From assembly GCA_030220185.1 (NCBI GenBank), contig JASPKZ010009926.1, forward strand, positions 1 through 64,000: DNA of 64,000 nt, read 5' to 3'. The position numbers were made by a program, and so were the translations under genes. The notes below the pieces were generated by a model. The model did no database searches, had not been told where the DNA came from, and saw nothing but the letters and a program-made list of their open reading frames with translations. Shown here piece by piece: positions 21,998-32,020 of the stretch; the first letter of the stretch is position 1, and each line of letters starts with the position of its first letter. Origin of the DNA: Diploptera punctata (taxonomy: Eukaryota > Arthropoda > Insecta > Blattodea > Blaberidae).

Positions 21998-22318
21998 GTC
22001 CTCATCTAGAGGATATGTGGATGGCGACCACAAGGTGCCCAAGCTGAGCAAAACATTTCTTCCACTTACTTGTGTTTTGCACTCTTTTAACTTTACTATC
22101 TAACCTCTCTTCGTTAACTCTTGTTTTTTCGACCCCGACGCTATTAGAGCATCCGAAGGCTAGAGAGTCTTTCCTTTCTTCCATTTCTTGTTGTCTTTAT
22201 TTTTTTTCTTTTCCAGAAAAACCTGACCAGAGGCTATAAGATGGCAGCCCCATCACTGGTCTTGCCTTCCTTTGGCCAGCAACCAATCGAAGGGACTATT
22301 ATTATTCTTTCAAGTCTT
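21998..22318 (-). repeat. REP1 copy with 60-codon frame
   Basis: Unclassified dispersed repeat of about 320 bp, also at 28186 and 34193. The minus strand contains a frame at 22002-22184 beginning MEERKDSLAF with KVKRVQNTSKWKKC in the middle. Differences among the three copies mostly change amino acids, so selection on a protein is not supported. No poly(A), LTR or clear inverted ends were seen. The sequence begins directly after the RTE-A tail. Confidence 0.75.
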
Positions 22319-22660
22319 AACAAAGGTAAAACAATAAGGAACAACAGTGTAAATGAAAGAAAAGGCAGAGAAGGAAATTAAAAAAAAGCCGCGGGTCCCG
22401 AGTCTGAAGATTTTCAGGCTCGTAAAAGATCCTTAAGCCTGAATGAAAAGGCCTCTAAGCAAAATTTACCGAATTTTCCCGTCCTAATACTACCTTGGTT
22501 TCCTAGATGTCAGTATGAGGCGGAACGCTGACCACGCACCACTCAATGACATCTATACGAAAACAATGTAAACTAAATTAGTATGGTTGAAATTTCCCTG
22601 TAGGGGGAGAGCGCCTAAATCTCTGTTAAGGGAAACATGGGCTTACAAGACAAGAAGAAG
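22319..22660 (+). mobile_element. SINE3 tail fused to SINE4 body
   Basis: Bases 22319-22383 match the SINE3 A-rich end (AACAAAGGTAAAACAATAAGG). From 22388 the sequence is SINE4 body (CCCGAGTCTGAAGATTTTCA, AAGGCCTCTAAGC, GTAGGGGGAGAGCGCC) without a head. This is a chimera or nested pair. Confidence 0.75.
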
Positions 22661-22938
22661 ATTTAATTTTATCACCTGAACCCCTTAATTTAGAAGGCGA
22701 ATATAGAAGTTGATGGCACGTGTGGGGAATTAATAATTCACACAAATTATTACCAAGTGTTCACGCAAACCTCAGCGGGTGACATACTTACAGTACTTGT
22801 TCAACAGGCGACACTTGTACCTCATGTACAAGCAAAGTAGAAGGAAACTGTAAATCGATATTATAATTAAAACTAAGGAAATTGCTCACCAAATCCAATT
22901 TATGGTCCAATTTATGGTCTAGATTACAGAATACTTAT
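22661..22938. other. Unassigned sequence
   Basis: No gene or shared repeat recognised. Confidence 0.5.
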
Positions 22939-23147
22939 TTTCTCACTTCATTCTTGGTCTACCAACTGGGAGTTTTTCCTCTCGTTTTCTTTCTTTCATT
23001 CCTCATTCGTGCCATATGTCCTGCCCATCGTAGTCTACGGGACCTAACTGATCTTATTATATCTGGCTTCTATAAAAATCATGTATCAAACTTTATTTCT
23101 TCTTATCTATTCCCCTGTCTGTTCATCTCTCTTTGGTCCAAAAAAAA
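22939..23147 (-). mobile_element. RTE-A fragment, 5' and 3' truncated
   Basis: The minus strand matches the WAGHVARM-GRPRMRW coding end of RTE-A RT (compare 11740-11960), with many substitutions and a deletion. An old copy. Confidence 0.85.
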
Positions 23148-23261
23148 TTGCATAAGCAATGTTACGAGTGATTTTCAAATCATCGATAAATTCACGAGTT
23201 TACTCACAGTCTCTAAACATGATGTAATTTTACAGTAACGTCAGTTACCGATATTTTCTTT

Positions 23262-23965
23262 GAATATTTAACTCATGCCCCAAATTGGAGTCAATTTCCA
23301 ATCATGTTTCAATGCATTCTGTTATACAACCAATGACAGTCGTGTTTTACCTCGCGTTTATCTAATTCTCATAACCACCTCCTGCTTTTGTGCTAAAGAA
23401 ATCTCCCCCTTTTTAATATTCCGAACAGGTCAGAGCAATATTTTGCAGTAACTGACTCTCCAACACATACTTTGAATATAGCAAACAATGAACAGATTTC
23501 TTCGAACTACACATTTGATAATTGTGTGTTCAATAATTGTGTTTTTAAATAATGCTTCTACTGAGTTGTTTCCGAAAAAAAAATTAATAACCTGTAATGT
23601 TGGTTATAATATATAGTTTGATGTGTTTCATTTTTCTCCACTTGGGTGCATTCTTACAATATTGCAATCTTATTTGGCAATAAATAATACGATCAAGTTG
23701 CAGTGAATGAACATAACCTCACATTTCTGATTTTTTTCAAACATCGTCGTTTACATTAAATATATAAATATTTTAAAATGCTGGTAATTATATTTAAGTA
23801 ATGAATTTTTGAGTAAACAGCTTAATTTTATTCGTTAGATAGCCTAAGAAGTACCACTTTTTATTTCCAAATCCTCTAGATAAATCCACTCGTCACGTCG
23901 TGACTCGTGAATTTATCCATGATATGGAATCACTCGTGACATTACTTATGATAACACTGAGCAAC
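23262..23965. repeat. BIG1 module L
   Basis: A 700-bp repeat unit shared with 48150-48808 and (right half) 30442-30771. Markers include GAACAGGTC-GAGCAATATTTTGCAG, GGCAATAAATAATA and GTGAGTAAACAG. No open frame. In this copy it runs directly into the palindrome module, so L belongs to a larger element of about 2.5 kb. Confidence 0.75.
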
Positions 23966-23970
23966 AAATA

Positions 23971-24433
23971 AATAATAGTTTTTAAAAACTAAAAGAACAC
24001 GCTTTATTAGAAAACTAAAAAATGAAAAATAATTTTAATTTCCAATACGCTTGGGATAAAATAAAGTGGTCAACAAGAAAATCATCTCCAACACATATAG
24101 AATAAAATTAGAGTTATCAACAAAAAGAAAATAATTTTACCATCAAAAGCGTGGGGTGCTCTATATCAATGAATATATTTTATAATAAACAGATATTGGT
24201 AAAAGTAAGCTCTCTAAGAAGAAAATGTAAAAATCATAAAAATCACCCCACGCTTTTGATGGTAAAATTATTTTCTTTTTGTTGATAACTCTAATTTTAT
24301 TCTATATGTGTTGGAGATGATTTTTTTGTTGACCACTTTATTTTATCCCAAGCGTATTGGAAATTAAAATTATTTTTCATTTTTTAGTTTTCTAATAAAG
24401 CGTGTTCTTTTAGTTTTTTAAAACTATTATTTA
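23971..24433. repeat. BIG1 module N: long palindrome (about 190-bp arms)
   Basis: Arm 23971-24158 is nearly the exact reverse complement of 24244-24433. Landmarks: AAGAACACGCTTTATTAG in the left arm and CTAATAAAGCGTGTTC in the right; CATCAAAAGCGTGGGG and CCCCACGCTTTTGATG at the inner ends. An 85-nt loop remains. A second copy lies at 57254-57688. A single strand would fold into a large hairpin. Confidence 0.9.
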
Positions 24434-24544
24434 TTTTTTATTTTTTAGTTTTAATATTTTACAGAATAAGATAAAAATGTAAATATCTTTAAATTCGATA
24501 CTATTGTAGTATGAGCTAAAAGTAATACTATTTTATAAAAAAGA

Positions 24545-24640
24545 GAACCCTCCCTGCCTGATTTGAACCATCGATATATGGATTACTGAAATTATATACC
24601 ACTAAGAGTTCACTGCTCTACCAACTGAGCTCTTACAACG
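24545..24640 (-). pseudogene. tRNA-Tyr-like pseudogene with intron (BIG1)
   Basis: The minus strand carries AGCTCAGTTGGTAGAGC (D arm and A box), an anticodon-arm remnant, an intron-like insert (TGGTATATAATTTCAG), then ATCCATA and GGTTCAAATC (B box). The arrangement is that of an intron-containing animal tRNA-Tyr. The 5' acceptor strand does not pair and GTA is not preserved. It is a derived copy or a Pol III promoter module. The cleaner copy is at 57770-57857. Confidence 0.6.
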
Positions 24641-24699
24641 ATTGACTAAAAACTCGACAAGTCCGCAACCTATTATAACAGTTTTCATTTTTTTATTTT

Positions 24700-25215
24700 A
24701 GGATGATTCTGGCCAGGATTTTAGAAACAAAATATGAAATTATTGTATTGTCACGCGTCCTCTACACGTATACAAAGTTTCAAGTCGATCCAATGTTTCT
24801 AAGTGGGTGAAAATCGCGTTGAAAGATTCCGTTACATTGATACAAAAACACGTTTTTTGATTTTCTGATGATTATGGCCAGGCTGTTAGAAAATAAATAT
24901 GAAATTATTGTATTATCACGGGTCCTCTACAAGTATACAAAGTTTCAAGTCAATCCAATGTTTCTAAGAGGGTGAAAAACGCGTTGAAAGATTCCGTTAC
25001 ATTGATACAAAAACACTTTTTTGATTTTCTGATGATTATGGCCAGGATTTTAGAAAATAAATATGAAATTGTTGTATTGTCACGGGTCCTCTACAAGTAT
25101 ACAAAGTTTCAAGTCGATCCTATGATTTTAAGTAGGTGAAAATCGCGTTGAAAGATTCCGTTACATAGATAGATAGATAGATACAGGTCAAGCTAATATA
25201 AAGCGTGTAAAAAAA
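24700..25215. repeat. BIG1 module Q: three tandem units of about 160 bp
   Basis: Each unit contains TGATTCTGGCCAGGATTTTAG or its variant, ATGAAATTATTGTATTGTCAC, TACAAAGTTTCAAGTC and GTTGAAAGATTCCGTTACAT. Three units lie here and one to two in the second copy (57905-58081, 58480-58620). The array ends in GATA repeats and AGGTCAAGCTAATATAAAGC. Confidence 0.85.
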
Positions 25216-25735
25216 TAAACTTTTTTTTTTCGTCTCAGAGAGAACAATATGTGATCCTGAATTCAGATATGATATCGGTTTTTCTCCATCACGCAAGGTT
25301 TCCGAGAGGCAGGAATTTATAATTTCAAACACTTTAATATTTTCTACATTCGTAACTACACAATATTCGAACATACGCACTCGCCTAGAAAGTAAGAAAT
25401 GACGATTTTCTGCTATATTTCGCCTGTGGAGCATCCCTCTTGATGGTCCAACAATAATCGGCCAGTATATTAGAATTCCATTTGCCTTGATATCTCTTTT
25501 CCATAGCTGAAATATCCTGAGTTAGCTCATTCGGTTTTATTTTACAATGGACAAATGGACGAAAAAAGTTTATTAAAAAAATAATTATTTAAATCCATTA
25601 ATTGAAATTGAAATAAAAAAACTGTGGGTGATGGAGAAATTCCGAATACATATTTGAAAACACAATAAAAAACTGCATTAAGTACAACTATTGGTACTCA
25701 TGAGACAAAAATCATGTTGACCATTGTAATTAATT
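25216..25735 (-). repeat. BIG1 module M
   Basis: A 520-bp module shared with 60342-60897. It contains a coding remnant (25385-25562). It is the last part that the two BIG1 loci share. Confidence 0.8.
25385..25562 (-). pseudogene. BIG1 protein C-terminal remnant (RYQGKW...ADYCW)
   Basis: The minus strand stays open for about 58 codons, containing VHCKIKPNELTQ, MEKRYQGKW, ILADYCWTIKRD and SRKSSFLTF, then TAG. The copy at 60548-60725 reads almost the same and is also open. I recall a similar RYQGKW...ADYCW ending in uncharacterised insect proteins that occur in many copies; this needs a search. No function can be given. It is the only sign of coding in BIG1 and suggests that the element is a transposon read leftwards. 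Confidence 0.55.
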
Positions 25736-26095
25736 TTAAATCCTAACATCCAGTTACGTTGGGAGAAAACAAATATGTCTGTTTATGGAGCGATTTTTAA
25801 ATTTCGAGCTTTCCGGTAAAATGTCCACTTATAATGGTCTATTTTCGTTTTTTTTTTGGTAAATAACTCCGTCGTTTTATTCCAGTGCATGTATCGAGTT
25901 TCACTGCTAAAAATCGAAAATTGCGGCCGCTAGAGCGATTTTTAAATGTTTTCTTCACATGAACTCCCATTTCCAAATACACGATTATGTTGCTTAACGA
26001 ACTCGACATCGCTTCTCTTATTTCATTGCTATGCCTAGTTTCGGCTCCAGAAAAGAAATAATGTAGCTCCCATAGCATTAAAACACACCCGCCCA
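25736..26095. other. Unassigned sequence
   Basis: No gene recognised. A phrase AGAGCGATTTTTAAAT recurs within it in two related forms. Confidence 0.5.
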
Positions 26096-26111
26096 CACAC
26101 ACACACACAAT

Positions 26112-26146
<35 letters not shown>

Positions 26147-26147
26147 C
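26096..26147. repeat. (AC)n(AT)n microsatellite
   Basis: ACAC then ATAT repeat beside the 3' end of a SINE1. Confidence 0.9.
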
Positions 26148-26295
26148 CATCCATAGTAATTCTGCCTGAAGACAGGTCCTTCACTGCAATCATAGCATTT
26201 TCATGCTGTGCTTGCAGCTTTACTAGGGAATTGTAGGTGTGGTAGCTTCGCGTTGCTTTCCACACCGGTGAAGGATGATGATGATGATGATGATG

Positions 26296-26362
<67 letters not shown>

Positions 26363-26543
26363 AAAAGATGATGATGGCCATATGATTTCGGGGACCGTAA
26401 GGGTCTTAAAATTTTCCTGACATTTGTCTTACAGGTGAGGGAAAACCCCGATAAAAACCTCAACCAGAAAAACTGCCCCGACCGGGATCGAACCCGGGCC
26501 CTTTGCGTGACAAGGCAGCACGCTACCTCGAGACCACAGCGGT
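26148..26543 (-). mobile_element. SINE1 with expanded internal microsatellite
   Basis: Full minus-strand SINE1: head near 26543, B box near 26490, 3' stem-loop CTGTC-TTCAG-GCAG near 26163-26176. The family's ATC-rich middle has grown into a GAT then AAT array (26276-26361). Confidence 0.9.
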
Positions 26544-26547
26544 GGTT

Positions 26548-26785
26548 CTTAGGGTAGGAAGTTAAGGCTCAGACCTTCTAGATAATCGGCAAGAAATGTC
26601 AGCGGGTTGTCAGCCCTCTGCATGACGGCTGCCTTTCCCCAGAACATGCTATACTATTTCAGTAGGAGGCAATGTGTCGCCAATGTGTTTAGGCAAGTTT
26701 AAAAATCCTGACACCATCAGGACTCGAATCCTCGATCTTCCGGCTTGTCGAGTATTACATTATCCAACTACTCTAAGATGTACCC
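26548..26785 (-). mobile_element. SINE2-related copy, diverged
   Basis: The minus strand follows the SINE2 plan (AAGCCGGAAGATCGAGGATT, CCTGATGGTGTCAGGATTTT, GGGTTGTCAGCC-type block read from the other side) with many substitutions. It is an older SINE2 or sister family. Confidence 0.7.
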
Positions 26786-26807
26786 ACATATAGGCCTATA
26801 TATAACT

Positions 26808-26916
26808 AACTCACTGTCACCATCAAACTCATTAGGTTTATGACCGCGCGGACATAAACTCTCCATATATTCCAATCCTGAGCTAATTATTTCCAATCAT
26901 CCTCTGTATAATCTTA
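26808..26916 (-). mobile_element. RTE-A 3' end fragment
   Basis: Minus-strand match to the last 100 bases (ACATAAACTCTCCATATATT on the plus strand), broken at ATCTTACTTACTTA, where LINE-E begins. Confidence 0.85.
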
Positions 26917-27352
26917 CTTACTTACTTAATACAGACTTTCCACTTTACAGCAGTTCGCCCTTGATTCCCTGCTTTCCAGAGATTCCTATCTTCCCATTGT
27001 CCCTCTTCCATACCCCTCTTCATCATGGCATCATATATCCCCTCATACCGTCCGCTTCTACTTCTCCCCCTCTTCCTTCTGCCTGGTACCATCCAATCCA
27101 ACACCTGTTTAGACCACTGGTCTTCCGACATCCGTTGTACATGTCCATACCACTGTAAAGCTCTCTTTGTTGTCCAATCGATAACAGTTTCTTGTGCATC
27201 CATTTCTTGTCTGATATATGTATTTCGAATACGTTGTAGCCTGGATATTCTCATACTTCTCCGTAATCCATCCATTTCTGTCGCCAAGATTCTTTTCTGC
27301 TTCCTTTTCATTTATTGTCCAGCTTTCTGATCCATATGTGAGTGTAATTTCT
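26917..27352 (-). pseudogene. LINE-E RT C-terminal fragment
   Basis: The minus strand has ISRLQRIRNTYIRQEM, ALQWYGHVQRMSEDQWSK, WMVPGRRKRGRSRSGRYEG, DRNLWKAGNQGRTA and a stop at 26922. This is the C-terminal block of a LINE RT with the usual W-GHV-RM and G-R-R-G-R signatures. The 5' side ends near 27352, before an inverted-repeat element. The 129-codon frame is open, so this copy is fairly young. Confidence 0.8.
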
Positions 27353-27373
27353 ATTATTGTGTGTATAATCTCT

Positions 27374-27540
27374 TTTTTTATTAATTAAATAAAAATAAAA
27401 CGTAGTTTTATTTGATTTTTATATTTATTATATAATTTAGTGACAGCTGTTTCGGTACACTGTACCTTCTTCAGGCATGTTAATTTGTTAACATGAAAAT
27501 CAAATAAAACTACGTTTTATTTTTATTTAATTAATAAATA
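27374..27540 (-). mobile_element. Inverted-repeat element with hammerhead-type core
   Basis: A 165-bp element with about 43-bp terminal inverted repeats. The left arm (from TTATTAATTAAATAAAAATA) and the right arm (to TATTTTTATTTAATTAATAA) are reverse complements. Between them the minus strand holds a hammerhead-like core (27443-27474). No coding capacity. It lies between LINE-E and a LINE-C-like RT. Confidence 0.75.
27442..27474 (-). ncRNA. Hammerhead-like motif in inverted-repeat element
   Basis: The minus strand reads CTGAAGA, A, stem II GGTAC-AGT-GTACC, GAA, the palindrome ACAGCTGT (stem III), then C. This matches CUGANGA / stem II / GAAA / UH of the hammerhead core. Stem I pairing is not evident, so cleavage is uncertain. 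Confidence 0.5.
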
Positions 27541-27988
27541 TGGATTTTCATCAAGTAAACACCAACTCAATTGATTATTTCTTTTTTTTTTTTTTTTGTT
27601 TTCCTGGTAAAATTTCTATTCCATAAAAGACCATTCAGGGATCTAATCGCCTTCCTTGCACAATTTACTCTGTTAATAATATCTTTTTCACAAGTACCAG
27701 ATATGTCTATTATAGATCCAAGATATTTAAATTCTTCAACACGTTTAATTATCATATTATTTATTTGTAGGTCTTCTGAATTTCCTCCGATTACCATATA
27801 TTCTGTTTTAATATAATTTATCTTCAGTCCACCTACCTCAAATGCATCGACCAAATTTCTAATCATATATTCTATATCTTCTTTATCTTGTCCTATTATA
27901 ATCTGGTCATCAGCGAATAATAAATTGTGCAGTAAATGGCCATTAATGTTGATTCCCATTCCCCTATATGACTTATTCCATTTCATTA

Positions 27989-28185
27989 ATCTTCTTCTTC
28001 CTTCCAAGTATTAGGCCAAGGCCTGTTACGATCCTATAGAAAATTTTCCATCCAGCGTTTCATAGGACGGCCCAGTGATCTTCGTCCTCTTGGTATATAA
28101 TTATAAACAGCTTTGGGGATCCGATTTGAACTCATTCTTTCAAGATGGTGTTTCCAATTTAGTTGGTACTGTTAATATATTCCCT
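27989..28185 (-). pseudogene. LINE-F2 RT C-terminal fragment with 3' tail
   Basis: The minus strand encodes a NWKHHLERM-like block, PRGRRSLGRPMKRWMENFL and a stop, followed by a stem-loop (AGGCC-TT-GGCCT) and a GAAGAAG tail at the left edge. It is a close relative of LINE-F. It forms one inserted unit with the neighbouring REP1. Confidence 0.75.
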
Positions 28186-28527
28186 CAGGGGCCCTCATCT
28201 AGGGAATATGTGGATGGCGACCACAAGGTGCCCAAGCTGAGCAAAACATTTCTTCCACTTACTTGTGTTTTGCACTCTTTTAACTTTACTATCTAACCTC
28301 TCTTGGTTAACTCTTGTTTTTTGGACCCCGACGCTATTAGGGCATCCGAGGGCTAGGGAGTCTTTCCTTTCTTCCATTTCTTCTTTCCTTTATTTTCTTT
28401 TCTTCTCCAGAAAAGCCTGACCAGAGGCTATAAGATGGCAGCCCCATCACTGGTCTTGCCTTCCTTTGGCCGGCAACCAATCGAAGGGACTATTATTATG
28501 CTTTCAAGTCTTATACGAGAATTTCCC
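28186..28527 (-). repeat. REP1 copy with 60-codon frame
   Basis: The same repeat as at 21998 and 34193. The frame at 28195-28377 starts MEERKDSLALG. This copy and the 34-kb copy extend to CGAGAATTTCCC on one side and CCCTCAGGG on the other, both absent from the 22-kb copy. It lies next to LINE-F2, in the same orientation as its frame. Confidence 0.75.
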
Positions 28528-28756
28528 ATTTCGTTAATACATCTTCTACATATATCTTGAACAATGTTGGTGACATCCCGCATCCTTGCCGTAATACTTT
28601 TGTTATATCAAATTCTGAGGATGCTCTATTTCCAACCTTAATACTTCCTTTACTATCATACATTCTTTTTATAAAATTTATAAAAGATTGTGGTATTCGA
28701 AACTTCTCCATTGCCACCCAAAGCTTGTTCATGGGTACAGAGTTGTATAATCAAGC

Positions 28757-29078
28757 ATGATGTTATTTCTCCACCTCGCCAATTGAGTGTGTTTCCCTCT
28801 GTTTTTCCTACAAGTAGCTTCCATGTCCTCCTTTCAGTTCCCATTCGTGCCACATGTCCTGCCCATCACAGTCTACGAGACTTAACTGCTCTTATTATAT
28901 CTGGCTTCCTATAAAAATCACGTATCTCAATTTATTTAGTCTTCACCATTCACCTGTCTGTTCATCTGTCTTTGGTCCAAAAATGTTCCTAAGAAATGTA
29001 TTCTCAAATACTCGTAATATTTTCTCTTCCCTAAAAATATGAGTTCACCTTTCACATCCATATAAGATACCGTAACTA
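28757..29078 (-). mobile_element. RTE-A fragment
   Basis: Minus-strand match to the GRPRMRW-WAGHVARM-ENKVLRK region of RTE-A RT, with diverged sequence (GTGTTTCCCTCTG instead of GGCGTTTTCC). Lacks the 3' tail. Confidence 0.85.
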
Positions 29079-29094
29079 GGAGTGTGATTTGTTC

Positions 29095-29358
29095 ATGCAG
29101 CGGGCCCGGGTCGATTCGCGATCGGAACAGGCTCCTAGGTCAGGTTTTTCTTTCTTTTTTTTTCTTGCCTCATCCGTAAGACAATGGCACAATGTCTCCG
29201 AAAATCATCTTTATCATCTTTATCATCATCATCATCCTTCACCGGTGTGAAAAGCAACGGAAAGCAACCACGCCTATAATTTTTTAATAAAGCTGCAAAG
29301 CATAGCATTGAAAATGCTGCGATAATAGTGAAAAACTTGCCCTAGGGCAGAACACTGT
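29095..29358 (+). mobile_element. SINE1, 5'-truncated and diverged
   Basis: Starts inside the head (CAGCGGGCCCGGGTCGATTC), runs through the ATC middle, and keeps the 3' stem-loop (TGCCCTAGGGCA). Confidence 0.82.
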
Positions 29359-29387
29359 AGAATTATATATATATATATATATATAAT

Positions 29388-29471
29388 TGTAGAACATTAG
29401 AGCAGAATAGGGATGTGTGGAGAGCTTATGTCCGCGCTACCATGGACCTATAGGTTGAATAGTGCCACTGA

Positions 29472-29476
<5 letters not shown>
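29388..29476 (+). mobile_element. RTE-A 3' end fragment
   Basis: GTGTGGAGAGCTTATGTCCG and following bases match the last 85 bases of RTE-A. It lies between two AT microsatellites (29364-29385, 29478-29523). Confidence 0.8.

Positions 29477-29477
<1 letters not shown>

Positions 29478-29523
<46 letters not shown>
29478..29523. repeat. (TA)n microsatellite
   Basis: About 46 bases of TA repeat. Confidence 0.95.
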
Positions 29524-29527
<4 letters not shown>

Positions 29528-29559
29528 GCTGATATATCAAAGAAAATCACAAATTTTAC

Positions 29560-30003
29560 AAAAAAACGGGGATAATTAACAGTATAATGAAACCATCTTT
29601 AGTACAGAAAACACAAGATTACGGCTTTATAAGGTTCTCGCAAGACCAGTATTAAGATATGGTAGTGAAGCATGGACAATACGAAGAAGAGATGAAAGCC
29701 GAATAACAGCAAGTGAGATGCGATTTATGCGCCGTACAGCAGGCTACACAAAGTGGGACCATAAAAGAAATGAGGAAATTGTGGAAGAGTTGGATGTATA
29801 ATCCATTCTTCACCATATAAAAAACTACCAGAACGACTGGAGAGCCCATGTTCAGCGAATACCGTCTCATAGAATTCCAAAAGCCACGCTTCATTACTGT
29901 CCCCAAGGCAAAACAATGCTGGGACGTCCAAAAAAGCGCTGGATGGAAAACTCCTCTTTGAGACCGTAACAGGCCACACGGCCTAATACTTGCATGAATG
30001 ATG
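29560..30003 (+). pseudogene. LINE-F RT C-terminal part with 3' end
   Basis: Encodes LYKVLARPVLRYGSEAWT, ITASEMRFMRRTAGYTKWDH, ILHHIKNYQNDW, PQGKTMLGRPKKRWMENSSL, then TAA, the AGGCC/GGCCT stem-loop and ATACTTGCATGAATGATGAT. A TAA interrupts it near 29800. The longest LINE-F copy here; the RT active site is not included. Confidence 0.88.

Positions 30004-30032
<29 letters not shown>
30003..30032. repeat. (AT)n microsatellite
   Basis: AT repeat after the LINE-F tail. Confidence 0.9.
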
Positions 30033-30034
<2 letters not shown>

Positions 30035-30303
30035 GGTGTGTGTGTACATTTTGTCATCAACATTTTCGGTGCGTACTAAATAGGATCGTTTAATATTTGT
30101 AAAAATTGAAATGAAAAATTGGGTGAACATTCTCAATAACTGTATTTCTTCGAAATTCACTGATGTGGGAAATGGACTGAATAAAATTCTCTTAAAGAAA
30201 AAAATAATAGGAAAGAATTTATAGACTATATGAACTCAATGAAATTGGACAGTATCTGATAACCAAAACAGCAAAGAGACATACATTTTAGACTTATAGA
30301 ATA

Positions 30304-30441
30304 CATCATCATCTTCATCATCCATGCAAGTATTAGGCCGTGTGGCCTGTTACGGTCTCAAAGAGGAATTTTCCATCCAGCGCTTTTTTGTACGTCCCAA
30401 CGATCTTTTGCCTTGGGGGTAGTAGCGAAGTATGGCTTTTG
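30304..30441 (-). pseudogene. LINE-F 3' end fragment
   Basis: Minus strand: LRYYPQGKR, a GRTKKRWMENSSL-like block and the 3' stem-loop with an ATGATG tail at 30304-30330. Joined on its right to BIG1 module L. Confidence 0.82.
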
Positions 30442-30771
30442 GAATTCTCCACTAGAGTGCATTATTACAACATTGCGTTCCTTTTGGCAATAAATAATAT
30501 GATCTGGTTGCAGTGACGAACAAAAGAAGCAAATGAAGCATACCAATCGTTTCTCATTTGTTTTCAAACATCGCCGTTTACATTAAATGTATAAATATTT
30601 TAAAATAACTATATTTAAATAATGATTTGTGAGTAAACAGCTTAATTTTATTCGTTAAATAATCCTAACAAATGCCACTCTTGATTTCCAAATTCTCTAG
30701 ATAAATTCACTCCTCGCTTCTTGAGTCGTGAATTTATCGATAATTTGGAAATCACTCGTGGCATTACTTAT
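30442..30771. repeat. BIG1 module L, right half
   Basis: Matches 23630-23950 and 48490-48805. Cut on the right by a 5'-truncated RTE-A. Confidence 0.8.
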
Positions 30772-31565
30772 GACTAAAGGCCAACACGCACACACTATTG
30801 AGTAACACTAAGAAATTAGGACTGGAAGTAAATATAAGTAAAACTAAATATATGGTCACACGTAGAAATTCAGTATATAGTGGAAATGGACAGCTAATGA
30901 CAAATGAGGGAAATTTTGAGGAAGTGGCTGAATTGAAATACCTAGGAACAATAATCACAAATAGGAATGAGACGCACAAAGAAATTAAACATAGGCTCAA
31001 TTCTGGAAATGCGTGCTATTATGCATTGCAGGACTTTTGATGTCCCAACTCCTTTCGAAAAACGTTAAGCTGAAAATATATAAAACTATTATTCTACCAG
31101 TTATATTATATGGGTGCGAAACATGGACTCTTACTTTAAGGGAGGAAAGGAGATTACGAGTATTTGAGAATAAAGTTCTTAGGAAAATTTTTGGACCAAA
31201 GAGAGATGAACAGACAGGTGAATGGAGAAGACTACATAACAATGAACTACATGGTCTTTATGGGAAACCAGATATAATAAGAACAGTTAAGTCTCGTAGA
31301 TTGCGATGGGCAGGACATGTTGTACGTATGGGGAATGAAAGACGTGCATGGAAGCTTCTTGTAGGAAGGCCAGAGGGAAAACGCCCAGTTGGTAGACCAA
31401 GAATGAGGTGGGAGAACAACATTAACTATGATTTGAGGGAAGTAGATTGTACAGGGAATGATTGGAAAGCATTAGCTCAGGATAGGGATGTATGGAGAGC
31501 TTATGTCCGCGCGGCCATGAACCTACGGGTTCGATAGTGCCAGTGAGTAAGTAAGTAAGTAAGTA
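30772..31565 (+). mobile_element. RTE-A, 5'-truncated copy (0.8 kb) with GTAA tail
   Basis: Begins in the RT region downstream of YADD (TLLSNTKKLGLEVNISKTKY) and runs to the end of the gene and the GTAAGTAAGTAAG tail. The sequence is very close to the full copy, with one frameshift near 31030. A typical 5'-truncated retrotransposition product. Confidence 0.92.
31013..31537 (+). pseudogene. RTE-A RT C-terminal 170 codons
   Basis: Open frame containing LKIYKTIILPVILYGCETWT, VLRKIFGPKRDEQTGEWRRL, LRWAGHVVRMGNERRAW and GRPRMRWENN up to the natural stop. It lacks the RT active site. Its first Met results from a frameshift. Confidence 0.85.
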
Positions 31566-31982
31566 TATAGTAGGGTCTATTAGATTATTGCTTGGAGCAT
31601 GCTATAATACAGCTTAGTATAAAAAAACAGCAACTGTATGGCTGATGAGTACGGGCCACAGTTTGTAAGCAGCACTTTGCCTGATGAGAATGTATGTCAG
31701 ATACAGAGAGCAAGGTACATTATTAAACAGTGCGTGAGTCTCTGCCACTAGTTGACTTCTAATCGTCTCACAGAATCTTTTCTGACATTACCGCGGCTAT
31801 TCCACCCATGTGACGTCATTAGGCACCCCTTTCCTTCCACATAATATAGCAATTTACCTTGCAAAATGTTATTTTTTGCGCGATAGTGCGTTATGTCGAA
31901 CTTGCAGCAATGGCGACCATAATTGAAAATTCTACTTCCTACATTTCGGGGTTGCCAACCTAAATAACTATACTGTAACTCA
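31566..31982. other. Unassigned sequence
   Basis: No gene or shared repeat. A palindromic TGACGTCA occurs near 31811, possibly by chance. Confidence 0.5.
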
Positions 31983-32020
31983 AAAGAGAGATGAACAGAC
32001 AGGTAAATGGAGAAGACTGC

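Larger units (their letters stand above)
27560..28755 (-). pseudogene. LINE-C-like RT, split by an insertion
   Basis: On the minus strand the upstream part (28755-28528) has KFRIPQSFINFIKRMY and motif B (LRQGCGMSPTLFKIYV). The downstream part (27988-27560) has motif C (LLFADDQIIIG), KINYIKTEYM, EEFKYLGSII and GLLWNRNFTRK. They are separated by 27989-28527, flanked by CCATTTCATTAAT and CCATTTCGTTAAT (13-bp target duplication, one mismatch). The two parts read on in order once the insert is removed. Confidence 0.85.

Noticed and set aside
31805..31820. TGACGTCA as a CRE element
   Set aside because: A single eight-base palindrome with no gene nearby; chance cannot be excluded.
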